64,000 nucleotides of DNA from positions 27,421,538 to 27,485,537 of the forward strand of contig OX467091.1 in the NCBI GenBank assembly GCA_950106755.1, read 5' to 3'. The position numbers and the translations under genes are program-made. Below the pieces are notes generated by a model. It made no database searches, was not told where the DNA came from, and saw only the letters and a list, made by a program, of their open reading frames with translations. Within the stretch, counting starts at the first letter, position 1. Each line of letters begins with the position of its first letter. This stretch comes from Climacium dendroides. Its lineage: Eukaryota > Streptophyta > Bryopsida > Hypnales > Climaciaceae. This document shows positions 11,187 to 22,900 of the stretch, piece by piece.

Positions 11187-13509
11187 ATGCCGAAGCACTC
11201 CAGCAGCCCCGACAGCATGCTTGTGTTGCCACCAGCTGCGTCTCACACGGCGTGGAACTCCACAGGCCGCCTCGCTGTTGCCTTGCACAACGGTACCCTT
11301 CAGCTCTGGGACCCTCCACATGCCTCTCCTACTACCCAATGGCAGGCTCACGTTGCTCCCATCCTCAAAGTTGTCTGGGCTCCTCCCGAATTCGGCTTCT
11401 TGCTGGCCACCTGCACCGCCGATGGATGCGTCTCTCTGTGGGAAGAGCTGTGCTCCAGTAAGTGCCCTTGCTTCGTTTTCGACCTACGAATGTTTGGGGC
11501 TTCTCGATTCCATTGACCCCACTTCTTATGCTCTCGAAGCGACTGCTGTCTCGTGCAGAGGACGCCGGAAACGAGTGGACATTGGTGTGCCAGCTTCAGG
11601 ATAAGCAAACCCCTGTTCTGGACCTTGAGTTCGGAAACTGCCTCTCCGGACTGAAGATTGTAAGCATCGTTCCCCTCTTCATTGAGCGGTTTACAAGGGC
11701 TCGTCATACTGTTACCCACAACTGTTAGGTTTGATCAAATGCTGCTCTGGCCTCAGTTTCCCCCACTCCTACATTCACTAACTAACTATGCTCGAGGGTT
11801 TCTTACTTCACAATTCAGCATCAAACATGTGGGTTTCGCTTGCTAAAAGTATGGAGGGGATCTTCAGTGTGGAGCATTCTCATCAGTTAATTCGCACTTG
11901 CCACAGGTCACAGCTGGAGCAGATGGATACATTAAGATCTACGAGACTGCGAGTTCATTGGAGCTGAGGAAATGGCAATTGCAGGTTCGCTTCTTTTGTT
12001 TCAGTCGTTTCCAGATGATGTATCGGTGTTACTATGTGGCTGAACTGTTGTTTTTTGCTTTTGGGCTGCTTCGTTTTTCTAAACCATTACCTTAGGCGTA
12101 TGGTATCCGATCTCTCATGGTCTGTTTCAAGAATAGTTTTGTGGTATCACTGCCGCTAAGTGCCTTGCCGTATCGTTCCTTAAAAAGATTTGCATTGCCT
12201 TCAGGATTTGGATTTCGGGTTTAGGATTTCTAGTTTAGGGTTTAGGGTTTAAGTGTGCAATGGTTTTGATGATGAGAATAACGAAGTTGTTTGTAGCTGT
12301 ATCAGGCACTAATAGTTTTGGTTATTACCCGCCTGACCGCTGATTTAAAATTATTTACAGTTTGGTTAGAGACGGAGCTCCCTGGATTGTAAATCTTGTG
12401 CAATTCGCCATGTCACACAGGCCGAATTCCCGAATGTAGCTAATTTAAAAGAGGGCACTGGTCGGATTACATGCACCTCCGCTTCCATCTCCTGGAGGCC
12501 TCCAGTAAATTCCGCCCAGAGACCGGTGTTTGCCCTGGGATATTGCACCTCTTCTCAACACGTTAGCACTACCAAGGTAAGAGGAGAGCAGCAGATCAAG
12601 ATGGGGAATTCCTTTTGAAGTTTTTTTGGTTCACGGTTGATCATTTAAGTATCAACGCATGAACCTTATTGGTGGACGGGAATTTGGTTAATCGTCAGGT
12701 TTGGGAATTCACGGAGGCATATCAACGTTGGCAGATGATAGCCGAATTGCGAGAATCACACGAGAAACCCGAGCCTGTTCATCACATATCTTGGGCACCG
12801 AACGTGGGCAGGTGACAATTTGTTTCTTTTGATGGTTCTCTTGATTGTTCTTTGGGACCTTGGATTTGAGAGGCTAGGTTGTCTTCCCCTAGTTCTTCGA
12901 GGACTTCCTTCATCTGGTGAGTCTTTTGTGTTTTACAATTGAGAGGATTACAATGTCCCTTGTCTTCCATTCCTGAGCAGGCCGTTTGAGCTGATCGCCG
13001 TGGCTTCCGGAAAATCAGTTTCAATTTGGAGACTCGAGTTCCCTTTGGATTCTCAGGGAAGACTAGTGCTGACACGGTCAGCTCGCCTTACGGAGCACAA
13101 TGGAGAGGTTCTTGCCTGAACTTCGAATGCGTGTCGTTTTCTCTCTTATATTGGAAGCGATGCATTCTGTTGTAGATTCACACTGAAGCGCAGTGAATGA
13201 TTTGAGAGTGCGATTTAGGGCTCCACCCTACTTGGTATTATTGGCACGATTATTGAAGCTCTGTAGGCCTTTCAATTGATAAACCCTGAAACTGATGCAA
13301 CTCAGCGCAGAAACTGAAGATGAAGTTATCTTAGATTTTATATTGTTCAAGTTTTTCGGGCAAAGTGATGGATGCTGGAGATTGTTTGTATACATGACAG
13401 GTATTTCACATGGACTGGGACATGACTGGCATGACATTAGCTACTTCTGGTAGTGATGGTACCGTTAGACTTTGGCAGTCCAATTTCACTGGGCAGTGGC
13501 AACAACAAG
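11187..13509 (+). CDS. SEH1: SEH1-like WD40 nucleoporin (seven exons, last exon not found)
   Basis: SEH1 is a beta-propeller subunit of the Nup107-160 (Y) complex of the nuclear pore and of the SEA/GATOR complex. Exons read as 11187-11457, 11559-11659, 11907-11984, 12421-12576, 12699-12811, 12981-13107 and 13401-13509. All borders are GT/AG and all junctions keep one frame, giving about 318 residues against roughly 320-330 for plant SEH1. Visible blades include LAVALHNGTLQLWD, then VVWAPPEFGFLLATCTADGC with VSLWEE, then VTAGADGYIKIYE, IAVASGKSVSIWRLE and LATSGSDGTVRLWQSNFTGQ with WQQQ. VVWAPPEFG and the ending FTGQWQQQ are SEH1-like. A short final exon should lie beyond the donor at 13510. 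It carries no premature stop and uses CAG for Gln, unlike the transposon genes around it. Confidence 0.85.
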
Positions 13510-15147
13510 GTATTGTCAAGAGTTTCAAAGATTCGTAACTTTATGTATCGTTTCAGTTCGGTGACGAAGATTGGAGACGAGCAAACCCGACTGATACCAA
13601 CGTCTGACTGAGGATTGTCACAGAAATTTAGTATGTGATCTGTATACATTTTAGTGTAAGGTTGGTGGTCAGGTTACAGTGTAGCCTTATACACTTTTTC
13701 AAATGGTGTGTACGCCCTGCAAGCTTTAGAGGAAGAGACCCTAGATTTCTAGCCCCCCCTCCCCGAAATGTACCGTTGGGCATTCTTATTACTACTAAGT
13801 GGTTTGAGGGGAGATGCACCAGATTAGGGTTCCCCATACAATGTGGAATCCCTGTTAGATGAACACGCCCCACTCTATGCAAGAGGACTCTGAAATGATG
13901 TGACTTTATATTCCCACATATTGCCAAAATGGTTGTGGTGGACCCAAGTATCATATTGAGGGTGGAAGTGTAGCCTTTGACGATGTTAGACAATGGAAAA
14001 GTGGGCATGCATGAAGTGGACCAGGACATGATGGGATGGAATGTGGTGATTCTACGTCAGGATAATGTCAGATAATGGTCTCCATGTGCCAATTTGTTTA
14101 GTTCAGTTTGTATGGTTTAGGGTTTAGGGTGATGTTTAGACCTATCAAAGATGAGAATGCAATATGGCACCTATGTGTAGATCACAGAGTAGATGTCAGT
14201 GTAGATGACAATAATGAACCAACAGTGTAGATGACAATAATGAACCAAGAAGGATGGTAACAATGGCAACAAAAACAAGAGAAACACCAAAAGCAACTTG
14301 CCCCAAATTAACATTATCAACAAACACAATTTTAGAAAGCCAAATTTAAGAACAAAAGTGTAAGTAGTTGGCAAAGTAGAAGCAATAAATAAGTTCCAGT
14401 GGTGAACATGGTGATGGCAGGCATTCACAAAAAGATGCAGCAACAATACTAGTTGCAATAGGGACACTAAGTTATTTAAATGTGTAACCAAGTATGTTGA
14501 AGGGCAATAGGCTAGCAAATAGAACAATGGTGATTTAGTAGGATTACATTGAGGAAGTAGGCATAACAAGGTTAGGAAGATTGGACAAGACAAGTGGGAG
14601 CTAGCAGAGAATGATGTCAAAAACCTATAGCTAGAAGGAACTAGAATGCAAGTAAGTTTAAATCATGACCACTGTTTTCAAAAGAGTTAAGGTAGTACAA
14701 CCCATTGTGGTTAGATGACCTAGAGTGGACACCCAGGGAATGCCCCCATCATGGTTTATTTTAGTATGTGAAACTTTGACCACAACGCATATCTTTTATG
14801 ATAGTAATGAAGTGATTATTGATTTCATTAGGAACTTCCTACTTTTTAGTGTGAATTCATTGTAAGAATGAACTTTTTAGACTTTTTATGTTAGAAAATA
14901 CAATGATTATTTTGTTGGTACTAAAGTAGTCTATTGAACACTTCAAAAATTCACAGCAAATTCATACTTTGTCAAAAAAAACATAATTTCAATTTCTCTC
15001 TCTATTTCTCAGACTTATAATAAAATGTAGAAAAAAAATTGAAAATTTTCAACAACATGAGGTCAAATTCCTAATTATGACCACAATGGGCTGTTTTTAC
15101 TCTAGGTGTGGTTTATAGAAATACAGGTTATCTTGTGGTAATCACCA
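13510..15147. other. Non-coding stretch: SEH1 last intron / 3' flank, repeat-rich
   Basis: The expected short SEH1 terminal exon could not be identified. A tandem pair of about 27 bp (CAGTGTAGATGACAATAATG unit) lies at 14196-14250, and TTTAGGGTTTAGGGT at about 14117. The rest is AT-rich with no supported gene. Confidence 0.3.
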
Positions 15148-15866
15148 TGATTGGGACTTGATGTTGCTATGGATTACTATGGGCTATCATTTCAATACGC
15201 AAGTATTATTAGCATCTTATAGCCCTTACCAGTTGTTATATGGATGAGAGTCAATTCGACCTAATTCATTGCGAGAGAAATTAGCTCTAGTTGTAGACTT
15301 GGATGACCCAGATATGTGGACTCAATGTCTACATGATCGAGCAGAGTTCTTCAAACAGGTCATGCCCATGGCTATGGATGACTTATCCATTGCTTAACAC
15401 CATGATATTTTATGGTATACTCGCATTCATAGTGAAGCTTACCAACTTCAATTGAGGAGATTTTCTCATGAAGATTATGTCTATCTCCAACGTGAAGCAC
15501 CAACAATCCTTGATGTAAAGGCGAGGCATATTATTCTTTGCGTGAAAGATGTATTGCCTAGTGGTATTTTGTTACTTGAAGGCAAAGATGGCCGGGAATG
15601 TTGAGAGTACTCCAAAAATTGTGCTCCATGTCATCTTCCTATTGAAGGTTCTGTGCATCTAGAGCTAGCTGTTGTGCTAGTTGGCCTTTCATATTATGTA
15701 TGTAGTGAATAGAAAGGACCAGCTACTATGTTATTGTGTGACCAGTGCCAACGTGGATGGCATATGACATGCTTGATGCCACCTCTTTTTATTCTTCTTT
15801 CTAGAGATTGGATTTGTCTTTATTGCAGACGGTTTTCAAATCATGTCGCATCTTTTGATATGAATT
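15148..15866 (+). pseudogene. Ty3/gypsy integrase C-terminal part fused to a PHD finger (decayed)
   Basis: One frame, broken only by nonsense codons, reads WDLMLLWITMGYHFNTQVLL, then ASYSPYQLLYG, then a helical stretch (LREKLALVVDLDDPDMWTQC), FSHEDYVYLQR, and finally MLLCDQCQRGWHMTCLMPPL followed by SRDWICLYC. SPYQLLYG and its surroundings are typical of the end of a gypsy integrase core. The Cys/His pattern CDQCQRGWHMTC...WICLYC is a PHD finger half, a chromatin-reader module. At least four premature stops are present, including TAA after DDLSIA and TAG after YYVCSE. Reverse transcriptase, protease and LTRs are not seen next to it. Confidence 0.6.
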
Positions 15867-16530
15867 GAGGACTTTTTTGGAGTTGACCTTTTATATGTAG
15901 TAATGATGCTATCATTTGGTTAATGGGTACTAGTTAAGGATTCACAATAGCGAGATATGATGAGGTTGACAAAAGGATTTGATTCCCTAAAACTATCAAA
16001 GGTGATTAAGGATGGGGCTTACATTACACCCCGCCTACAATCCTTTAGTCACTTCTTCACCAACTTAATTGGCCTATCTAAATACCAACACATTGACTTG
16101 AATATGTATAGTTGTTGTAGTAGCATCAAAGGTTATCCCTGACTATAATAGGGTAGTGTCCGGCTTGTCCGCATTGTGTACACCAAACGTTCGCTCTTGC
16201 TGCTGGAAGAATCCATCGTTGCTTGCCACTTTCTGCCAGCTGTACTTTGATGGTAGCCAAACTCTCTTGGATTTCTCTAATCGCTCGCTTTGACTCAACT
16301 TCCGGTTCTTCTTTAACCTTTACAATAGCTCGGTTTAATACGCGCCTATAGCCTTTAGATGTCTTCTTCTTGGTTGCTGGCTAGTCCGAGTCACTGTCTT
16401 CCGACTCGGAAGATTCTTCCTCAGATCCGGAACTGTCGGTCTCGGACGAGCTTGATCTCCGTCTCTTCTTCCCCTTCTTGTCTCATCCGGTCTTGCCCTT
16501 CTTTTCCCTCCTCAGTGATTTGCGTAGAGA

Positions 16531-17313
16531 CTACTTGGAATTCTTGTAGTATTGGGCTGCCTCTATCGCTTCTTGAAGAGTGGCCGGTCTGGACTGTCGT
16601 ATTTGGAAGCCCATCCTTTCCAGAAACCCTGCCACATACCATTCAATCTGTACACTCTGAGCTACTCCGGGGGTTAGTTTGGCAATCAAGCTCTTCACTC
16701 TTTGCCCATACTTTCGAACAGACTCTCCGGACTTCATGGCTATTTTACTGAGCCGTCCCAGGGCTCTGGCCTCTCCTCCGGCCTCTCTGAACGTCAATAC
16801 AAATTCATCCGTCAACTGTTCCCAGTTTGTCCGGACGTTGTGTGGTAAATCGTTATACCATTTTAAGGCCTTCACTTTAAGCAATTCGGGAAGAATCCGG
16901 AGTCTCGTTCCATCGTCTTCCTGATTGGCTCGGGCAATGGAATTGAATTCTACCAACCAATCATCTACATCCTGACTACCATCACCATAGAAAATATAAT
17001 ATTTTAGTCGGGTGACTTGTCTAGCCATTTCTTCCGGCTGAGCTTCCAAGTCTTCCGATGGTGGTCCGGATGAACTTGGGTTGTTCGTATTATCAGTAAT
17101 ATCCTCTGAACTAGGCGTAGTTTCAAACGCTAGATCCGGAATTGATACGTCCTCTGGTGGACTAGGTATAACTATGCTATCTTCTAGTTGCTCTATACTA
17201 GGTGAGCGTCTAGCGGGAGTTCTTCTTGAAGTACTCTGATTCCGTCTTCCCCGGGCTGCCACACTCCGGGTCGTGACTCTGATTCTTTCACTCTCACTAG
17301 TTCCTCGCCTCAT
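16531..17313 (-). CDS. Retrotransposon Gag (capsid) protein
   Basis: This 260-residue ORF begins MRRGTSESERIRV with an ATG at 17311-17313. The N-terminus is basic, Ser/Pro-rich and disordered. From about residue 120 comes a retrotransposon gag domain: RLKYYIFYGDGSQDVDDWLV, LKVKALKWYNDL, TDEFVLTFREAGGEARALGR, LSKIAMKSGESVRKYGQRVK and EWYVAGFLERMGFQIRQ. This fits the UBN2/Retrotrans_gag type of Ty3/gypsy elements. It ends EAAQYYKNSK before the broken CCHC zinc knuckle at about 16160, which lies beyond a stop. Pol is absent. Confidence 0.75.
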   Translation of the reverse strand: MRRGTSESERIRVTTRSVAARGRRNQSTSRRTPARRSPSIEQLEDSIVIPSPPEDVSIPDLAFETTPSSEDITDNTNNPSSSGPPSEDLEAQPEEMARQVTRLKYYIFYGDGSQDVDDWLVEFNSIARANQEDDGTRLRILPELLKVKALKWYNDLPHNVRTNWEQLTDEFVLTFREAGGEARALGRLSKIAMKSGESVRKYGQRVKSLIAKLTPGVAQSVQIEWYVAGFLERMGFQIRQSRPATLQEAIEAAQYYKNSK

Positions 17314-17429
17314 AAAGAGAAAGGATTTACTGCCTCTTTTGCTCTTATTCCGTCTAGAATTTTTCTTTGCTGCTCCGGCAGGGTGAATAACTTAAATTGA
17401 AAGTTACCTATAATTCTGTAATTAGCAAG

Positions 17430-17459
17430 TCCCTGGCAGCGGCGTCAAAAATCGTACCA
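17430..17459 (-). other. Candidate primer-binding site of R1
   Basis: Directly after the LTR on the minus strand the sequence reads TGGTACGA and then TTTTTGACGCCGCTGCCAGG. TGG abutting the LTR end is the normal start of a tRNA-primed site. GACGCCGCTGCC resembles the TGGCGCCGTTGCC sequence after the 5' LTR of several plant gypsy elements. The primer tRNA is not identified. Confidence 0.45.
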
Positions 17460-18549
17460 TGTAGCGATTAGTCGGACCAATATTCCTCCAGTTAGCCCTT
17501 AATTCATACCAAAGGCCCACTTAGAGTAAATCGCTCCGGATTCGTTCCCACGAGGACTTGAGGTTTACAGATCTATAGGATAACCCAATCTAAGTACTCA
17601 CTTTTTCTCCATTAGACTACTCCGGACTATAGGTCCGGTCCGGCCACTAGTATTGGATGGGTTCCGGAAGAATCCAGAAACTGTTCGGTGTCCCTTTCGG
17701 GATCCCTGGGTTTGGGTGACGAGTGGCCAGATCCACCGTCCAGATGCTTACCGTGTCCGGAAACACGCTCTCTTTTTTTTTCTCTCTCTCTAATACTAAT
17801 ACTAACCTAACTCTTCAGGGACCGGAAGTGTCCTCCTGTTCCGTCACCTCATAAATCTGGAAAGCTTTCCAGATTAGGTCACGCAGGGACGGTCAAGAAC
17901 TACAACGACATTCTAACCTTAACCGAACACTGAGCCTCCTGTCGACTGGGTGGGGTTCCTTGTACTTTCTTGGGCTTGCGCCAGGGCTTTGACTCTATTC
18001 TACGGGGAATTTTGGCAATCCGGAATTCGGGCACATCTTGCAACACTTCCGTACACGAAAGTTGCTAGCAGCCTCACAGATATCCCTTTCACCTAAGGCT
18101 GTATCCTACACGCAGGCTATACCGGCATCCGAGCAGTACTACACTAACACTACTGCCGGAACCATCCGGTTGATCTCCTCATCAAGTTAGTACACTCGGA
18201 AACCACTCACGAAATCAACTCTTGCTACACAAGGTAAGTTTTCAGTCTCCGGAAAAGCAAGAATGGACCCACACCTCCCACAAACATGTACCGCCTTCAA
18301 AAAGATAAGAGAATGGATACTCCACACACTTGGAATTAAGCTCAAAAAGGTACAATGCTGGAACTATGGAATGACTGTGAATGACCAGAAAGGCCATCAA
18401 AACTCCTACTTATACTAAGACTAACATCATCTTAAAAATTCTACAAAACATTCCTACTGGTCCGCTAGATTTCCGGTAAATCCCAAATCCTATTTTTCTA
18501 GCTTTGACGACCGGACTCCGGTATTGTCGCTATACTACACTACTGTACA
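17460..18549 (-). repeat. LTR of R1 (1,090 bp)
   Basis: On the minus strand it starts TGTACAGTAG and ends GCTACA, with TG...CA ends. A homologue of almost equal length lies at 58743-59839. It is followed by the primer-site candidate and gag, and preceded without a gap by the ORFx stop codon (TAG at 18550-18552). Confidence 0.75.
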
Positions 18550-18865
18550 CTATTCCTTAGAATCCGGATCCTTGGGAAGAATATAGTCCTTCAACAAATC
18601 CAACTTCACCTCCTTCCGGCCACTCTCCGGAGGAAACAGATTTGGACCCCTTTGTCCCCATCTTTGGACCTCCACGATATTGGGGTCTCTATCTACACTC
18701 CGGGTCCCGACTACCAGAACTTCCGGACTCCCCCGGGAATCCTTCTGGGTCTTCTTATGACGAGGAGAAGATTGTACCGCCCGACCACTGTGAGCTTTCG
18801 GAGAAGTATCCGTTAGGTCGATGGTCGGGATCACCGGAAGTAGATCTTTGCTTCCTTGGGGTACC
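18550..18865 (-). pseudogene. ORFx C-terminal fragment, split from its N-terminal part by element B
   Basis: It reads VVPQGSKDLLPVIPTIDLTD to LKDYILPKDPDSKE and a TAG that touches the LTR. The remainder of the same reading unit is at 53878-55667, on the far side of element B. The homologous copy at 59840-61015 runs through this point without the insertion. Function unknown; the protein is specific to this retroelement family here. Confidence 0.65.
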
Positions 18866-18874
18866 ACGGCTCCT
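18866..18874. repeat. Target-site duplication of element B (left copy)
   Basis: ACGGCTCCT here and ACGGCTCCC at 53878-53886, one mismatch. The uninterrupted homologue at 60156-60164 reads ACGGCTCCC. Confidence 0.75.
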
Positions 18875-18935
18875 CAACGACGCTAGCATGCGAGCCTTGA
18901 GCGGTGAGCTTGTGAGCTGTGAGCGTAGGCCTTGC
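18875..18935. repeat. Left terminal inverted repeat of element B
   Basis: CAACGACGCTAGCATGCGAG, then GAGCGGTGAGCTTGTGAGC-type repeats. A T-run and a subterminal ATAACCGTGAATTTT motif follow at about 19068. Confidence 0.75.
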
Positions 18936-19949
18936 AAGTGTGGAGCCCTAAAAATTAGAAAAAAAAACAAAAAAAACTCCCCCCATTTTTTTTTTTTTTA
19001 AATTCTAAAAAAAGACTTGTACTTACTATTTTTAGTAAAATTTGGGACCTATGACCAAGCCACCTATAACCGTGAATTTTTTAAAAACAAGTTGTTTCAA
19101 TAATGACCATTTGAAATGTGAAAATTTCCTTGAACATTAGTATATAGTTAGGCCTGTACTTCCAACTCTATAATGCAACTATGTATGCAATGACCAATCA
19201 TTTATAGGAAAAAATATAATTAGTTCAGCAAAGAATACTATAAAAAATATTTGATGGACATTACCTATCCTCCACTATAGCTGCGCTACAAGCACTCTTA
19301 AGACTTAGTTCAATATAGGGATTGCGCCGAACGGCATAATTTTGGGCCTCACGGGATTCGAACCCGGGCCATCACATTTCAGTCTCATAGACCTCTCGCT
19401 AATATACTCCAACTTAATGGAGTGATTGCTCAAGTGAAAAAAATAAATATAAAGCATAGAAGACGTCTTCCTAGAAAATGGGTAAGCAACCAAGAAAAAG
19501 AAATGACATGGAAAAGAAAAGAAAAACAAAAGGAAAAAAAGGGAAGTAAAGTGTAAGAAGGAGGGTACTAAATGACAGAAAATAGAAAAGTAAAAGGGTT
19601 TACAAGTAACAGTGGAGGAAAAAAAATTAGTATAGACTTAGGGTACGGAAAAAATTAAAAAACATACAAGTGCATGACGAAACATGAGAAAGTCAATTTC
19701 AAGAAGAATGAAATACTAATGGAAAACCAAGGGAAAAAAAGGGGAAAGACCAGAAAAATACAATTCAAAAAAAATAAACCCACAAAAGAAGGAAAAGAAA
19801 ATGTCATTCATGTTCATATTTTTATAACTACATTCTCGCTTTCAATTGCAATTTTCAAGCTTCCATTTTTTTAAGTTCCCATCAATTAAATAGTATTTTA
19901 AATATATTAATAAAATACCACTGAAATACATATGAAGTCTACTACATGC
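18936..19949. other. Non-coding DNA between the left end of B and its transposase gene
   Basis: AT-rich with homopolymer runs. It contains only a tRNA-like pol III promoter segment (19335-19410) and no supported gene. Confidence 0.4.
19335..19410 (-). repeat. tRNA-derived SINE head or degraded tRNA-like sequence
   Basis: The minus strand has an A-box-like TTAGCGAGAGG (19392-19402) and a perfect B-box GGTTCGAATCC (19354-19364) at tRNA-like spacing, followed by CGTGAGGCCC. The T arm is nearly complete, but a matching 5' acceptor strand (GGGCCTC) is not present, so it is not a functional tRNA gene. It most resembles the 5' head of a tRNA-derived SINE. Confidence 0.45.
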
Positions 19950-22900
19950 CTATTCTGGTATAGTGATTATTCCTGCTCGAAGTAAAAGAAGTTTCAACTC
20001 ATTGAAACTATAACTCGGTGCATGAATGAATTTGTCGTCATGGATGTCCATCTTGCAGAAATATCGATACAAGTAGTATAGGTGCTTGCAATTCACATAC
20101 TGTTGACGTCCTCCAATAGCTGAAGTAGACATGTTCACAAAGTCTGGGCATGTGCAAGAAGGGAACATACCCACTGTTACTCGATACACATTTGTGTTCT
20201 GATCTATCCCAGTCTCCAGAGATATGATTGCACCTAGTCCCGGGAAAGGAAGTAAGGTCACTTCCAGAATTTGACCTCTAACGTTGCCTGCACTCTCCCA
20301 CTTATTGTGTTGTTCTGCAGTTGGTGCATTTGCTATTCGACGTATGGTTCGATTGTTCCTCACTATGGGGTACACATCTGCATTTGTTGGCGGGACCTCA
20401 TTATATACAACACTTTCAAAAATCTTTGACATACTGAACAAGCGACGTGGTGACAATGTCGGTTGTTCTTGTAGCCGAAAGCCAACATGTTGCAACAGCA
20501 AAGTCTCATCTCGACTGAGGTTTGTCCCTGTCAAAATAGGCCAAATTTCTGGGACATCTGGCCAATCTATTACCCACTTACACTTTATACCCTTTACACA
20601 TCGTTCAATATCATCTGCACAAAACCAGAAGTCTGCAAATACTTCTCGTTTAGTTCCATAATCTTCTTTTCTACCACGATAAGTTGGAGCTGGTGTTCCC
20701 TTTTGTCCTCTTGCAATTCGAGCAGTGCACTTCATATTTGACCCTCGCTGCTGAGCTTGACACTTAGCATTAGATTTGTGGCTGATCCTTGCAATGTGCC
20801 ATTTTGATGTGTCACAATCGCTTTCAAATGCAATTGTGACATGGTTATACCTATTTGACTCTGGTTCTTTTCCTTTGCCCTCTAAAGAGTTTGTAGGAGG
20901 AATAGCAGACCTTGTTCGGACACGAGGTTGAGAGAAATTCACTTTGTCTGGTCGATGTGAGTCTCCTACGTCGCCAATCGGGACGTCCAATTTCCTCTTT
21001 GTGCTTCCAAAGATCTCTTCTCCTTCCAAATGTGGTATACGACTTCCAATTCCTTCAGACCCGGGTAAGGAATTCAACGCTTCGGCCATTTTTTTAGGGT
21101 CTCCACTTCGTCTTGCAGCTCTCAACTTCAACTCCCCCTTTGACGGACCGGAACCAGAGGCATGGCCTCTTAAATATGCACGATAGTTTGTCATTTGCAT
21201 CCATGCACGGATGCTATCATCACATGTAGCATCAAACAAATTGTTTCCTCAGTTGCCAGACATTTGAAGCCACTTATTATGAACCGTCTCTGATAGATTG
21301 CATGAAGGCATGTCTACCATTTCCTCCAAATTCAAATCCTAGACATACACCCAATAATCAAAATTACTTCTCATAATTACTTTTATTCATTAAAGCTACA
21401 GAAAATTGTGAACACCATCAACTATGTGCATGTATAGTTCATATGGGATGAAAGGCATTCCTAGTGAATGAACTACAAAAAGAATACTATTTGTGTTCAA
21501 ACAAGTACGTCAAGAAGTAAATTATTTCACAACGACAATAGAATCCTGTATCCAAACCCCTCTTCACAATTACCTCTGTCACTAAAATTGAATGTACCGT
21601 GAATTACCATGGAAACACCCATCAAATCCGACAAGTGTTTCAAGGTCTACAACAATACCCCTAGTTCGGGTTTTAGGTACAATTTTCATTTTCTTACAAA
21701 TATGCATACACATGGCTATTCATTAATCACTAAAGTTAATTACAATTTGCATTTTCCAAGTCGAACATGACTACAACTTCTTTGTATGCTCACAAATTGA
21801 CATACACAAAAGTAAATATTTACTTACCATTTGCATGAAGCCCCCCCACTGTCGATATCTGAAATACCAAAATGCCAACCAATGCTCCAAGTGATGAAGC
21901 GCATCTTCCGTAGTAGCACCTGATGATAACCACCATAAACGAATTGCTAGGTAACGTGTCTCTGTCTCTTCTATAGTTTTCGCACCTTTTTACTATTTGC
22001 ATAGTGTATTGTGCTGTTGTTGAAATGCTTCCTTTATGTATTTCTGAGTATGTTTTTGAAGAGAAGTACTCCAATGCAATAAGCATGTCCTCTTCCGATT
22101 CTCCATTTTGTCATTGGCACATCCACTTCCGTAAACAATTCGAACTGCGTTCCAATTGGCCATAGTACTATCTGCCATGAACCCTTTGAAGTTTGGTTGA
22201 TCCAGTCCATGTCTTGACATTATAACATTCAATGACCTCAAGAATTGCACTTGAATTTCTGTGTCTTCAGACTGCATATCACATGTTGCAATGGTCATTA
22301 CCTTTTTGTACTCAGAATCGTACACATGGCAAGCCATTGTGGTCCAATCCTTCACACACTTCACGTGGTCAAACATCATCCATGCATTCTGCAGATTTCA
22401 CCCTAGTTGCATGCGCTTCATCAAGTCTACTCCACTACCAGGTCCTTCGGTGAGCATCTTGAAAAGGTATACCTTCTCTTTTCCTTGTCCAGGAAAAACA
22501 CTATCATGAATGTACTCAAACTTTGAGTCTCTCTTCATGGTCATAATGTTGTCTATGACTCCTCCTCTATTGTTTGAGCGAAATGAAGAAATCACATTCC
22601 GAATGTTGGGACTACTCAAATACTGGAAACGATCCATTACTTCCTCCAATTCCTCCCCTTCCAACATCTTCTTCTCTCCATTTCCGTTGTGGAATAGATA
22701 GTTTGTAAGGAAGTCTTTGCTTGCCGATAGAGCAATGGCGGAGTTCGTGGCCGTTGGTGTTCGGGCCACTTGTTCTGCAATCAATTCACTAATCTTTTCT
22801 GCAGAATCTCTATACATGCCTTTAGCAATAGGGTGAGCATGATCTCCGAAATGAATAGCGGCCCTAGTCATTTTTGGATTCTCACTATAGCAGTAGTACA

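Larger units (their letters stand above)
16138..18874 (-). mobile_element. LTR retroelement R1, left part (gag, PBS, LTR, ORFx end)
   Basis: Read on the minus strand from 18874: the C-terminal part of an accessory ORF (ORFx), an LTR (18549-17460), a primer-binding-site region, gag (17313-16531), and a broken CCHC knuckle near 16138-16190 (CTQCGQAGHYP). Sequence continuity stops there. The rest of ORFx resumes at 53878 beyond element B, so R1 and its insertion predate B. Confidence 0.7.

Noticed and set aside
14171..14620. Leu-rich 149-codon minus-strand frame
   Set aside because: Low-complexity frame in AT-rich DNA with an internal tandem repeat; no relatives or splice context seen.
19335..19410. 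Functional tRNA gene
   Set aside because: The B box and T arm are good, but there is no matching 5' acceptor strand and the anticodon arm is poor. Better explained as a SINE head.
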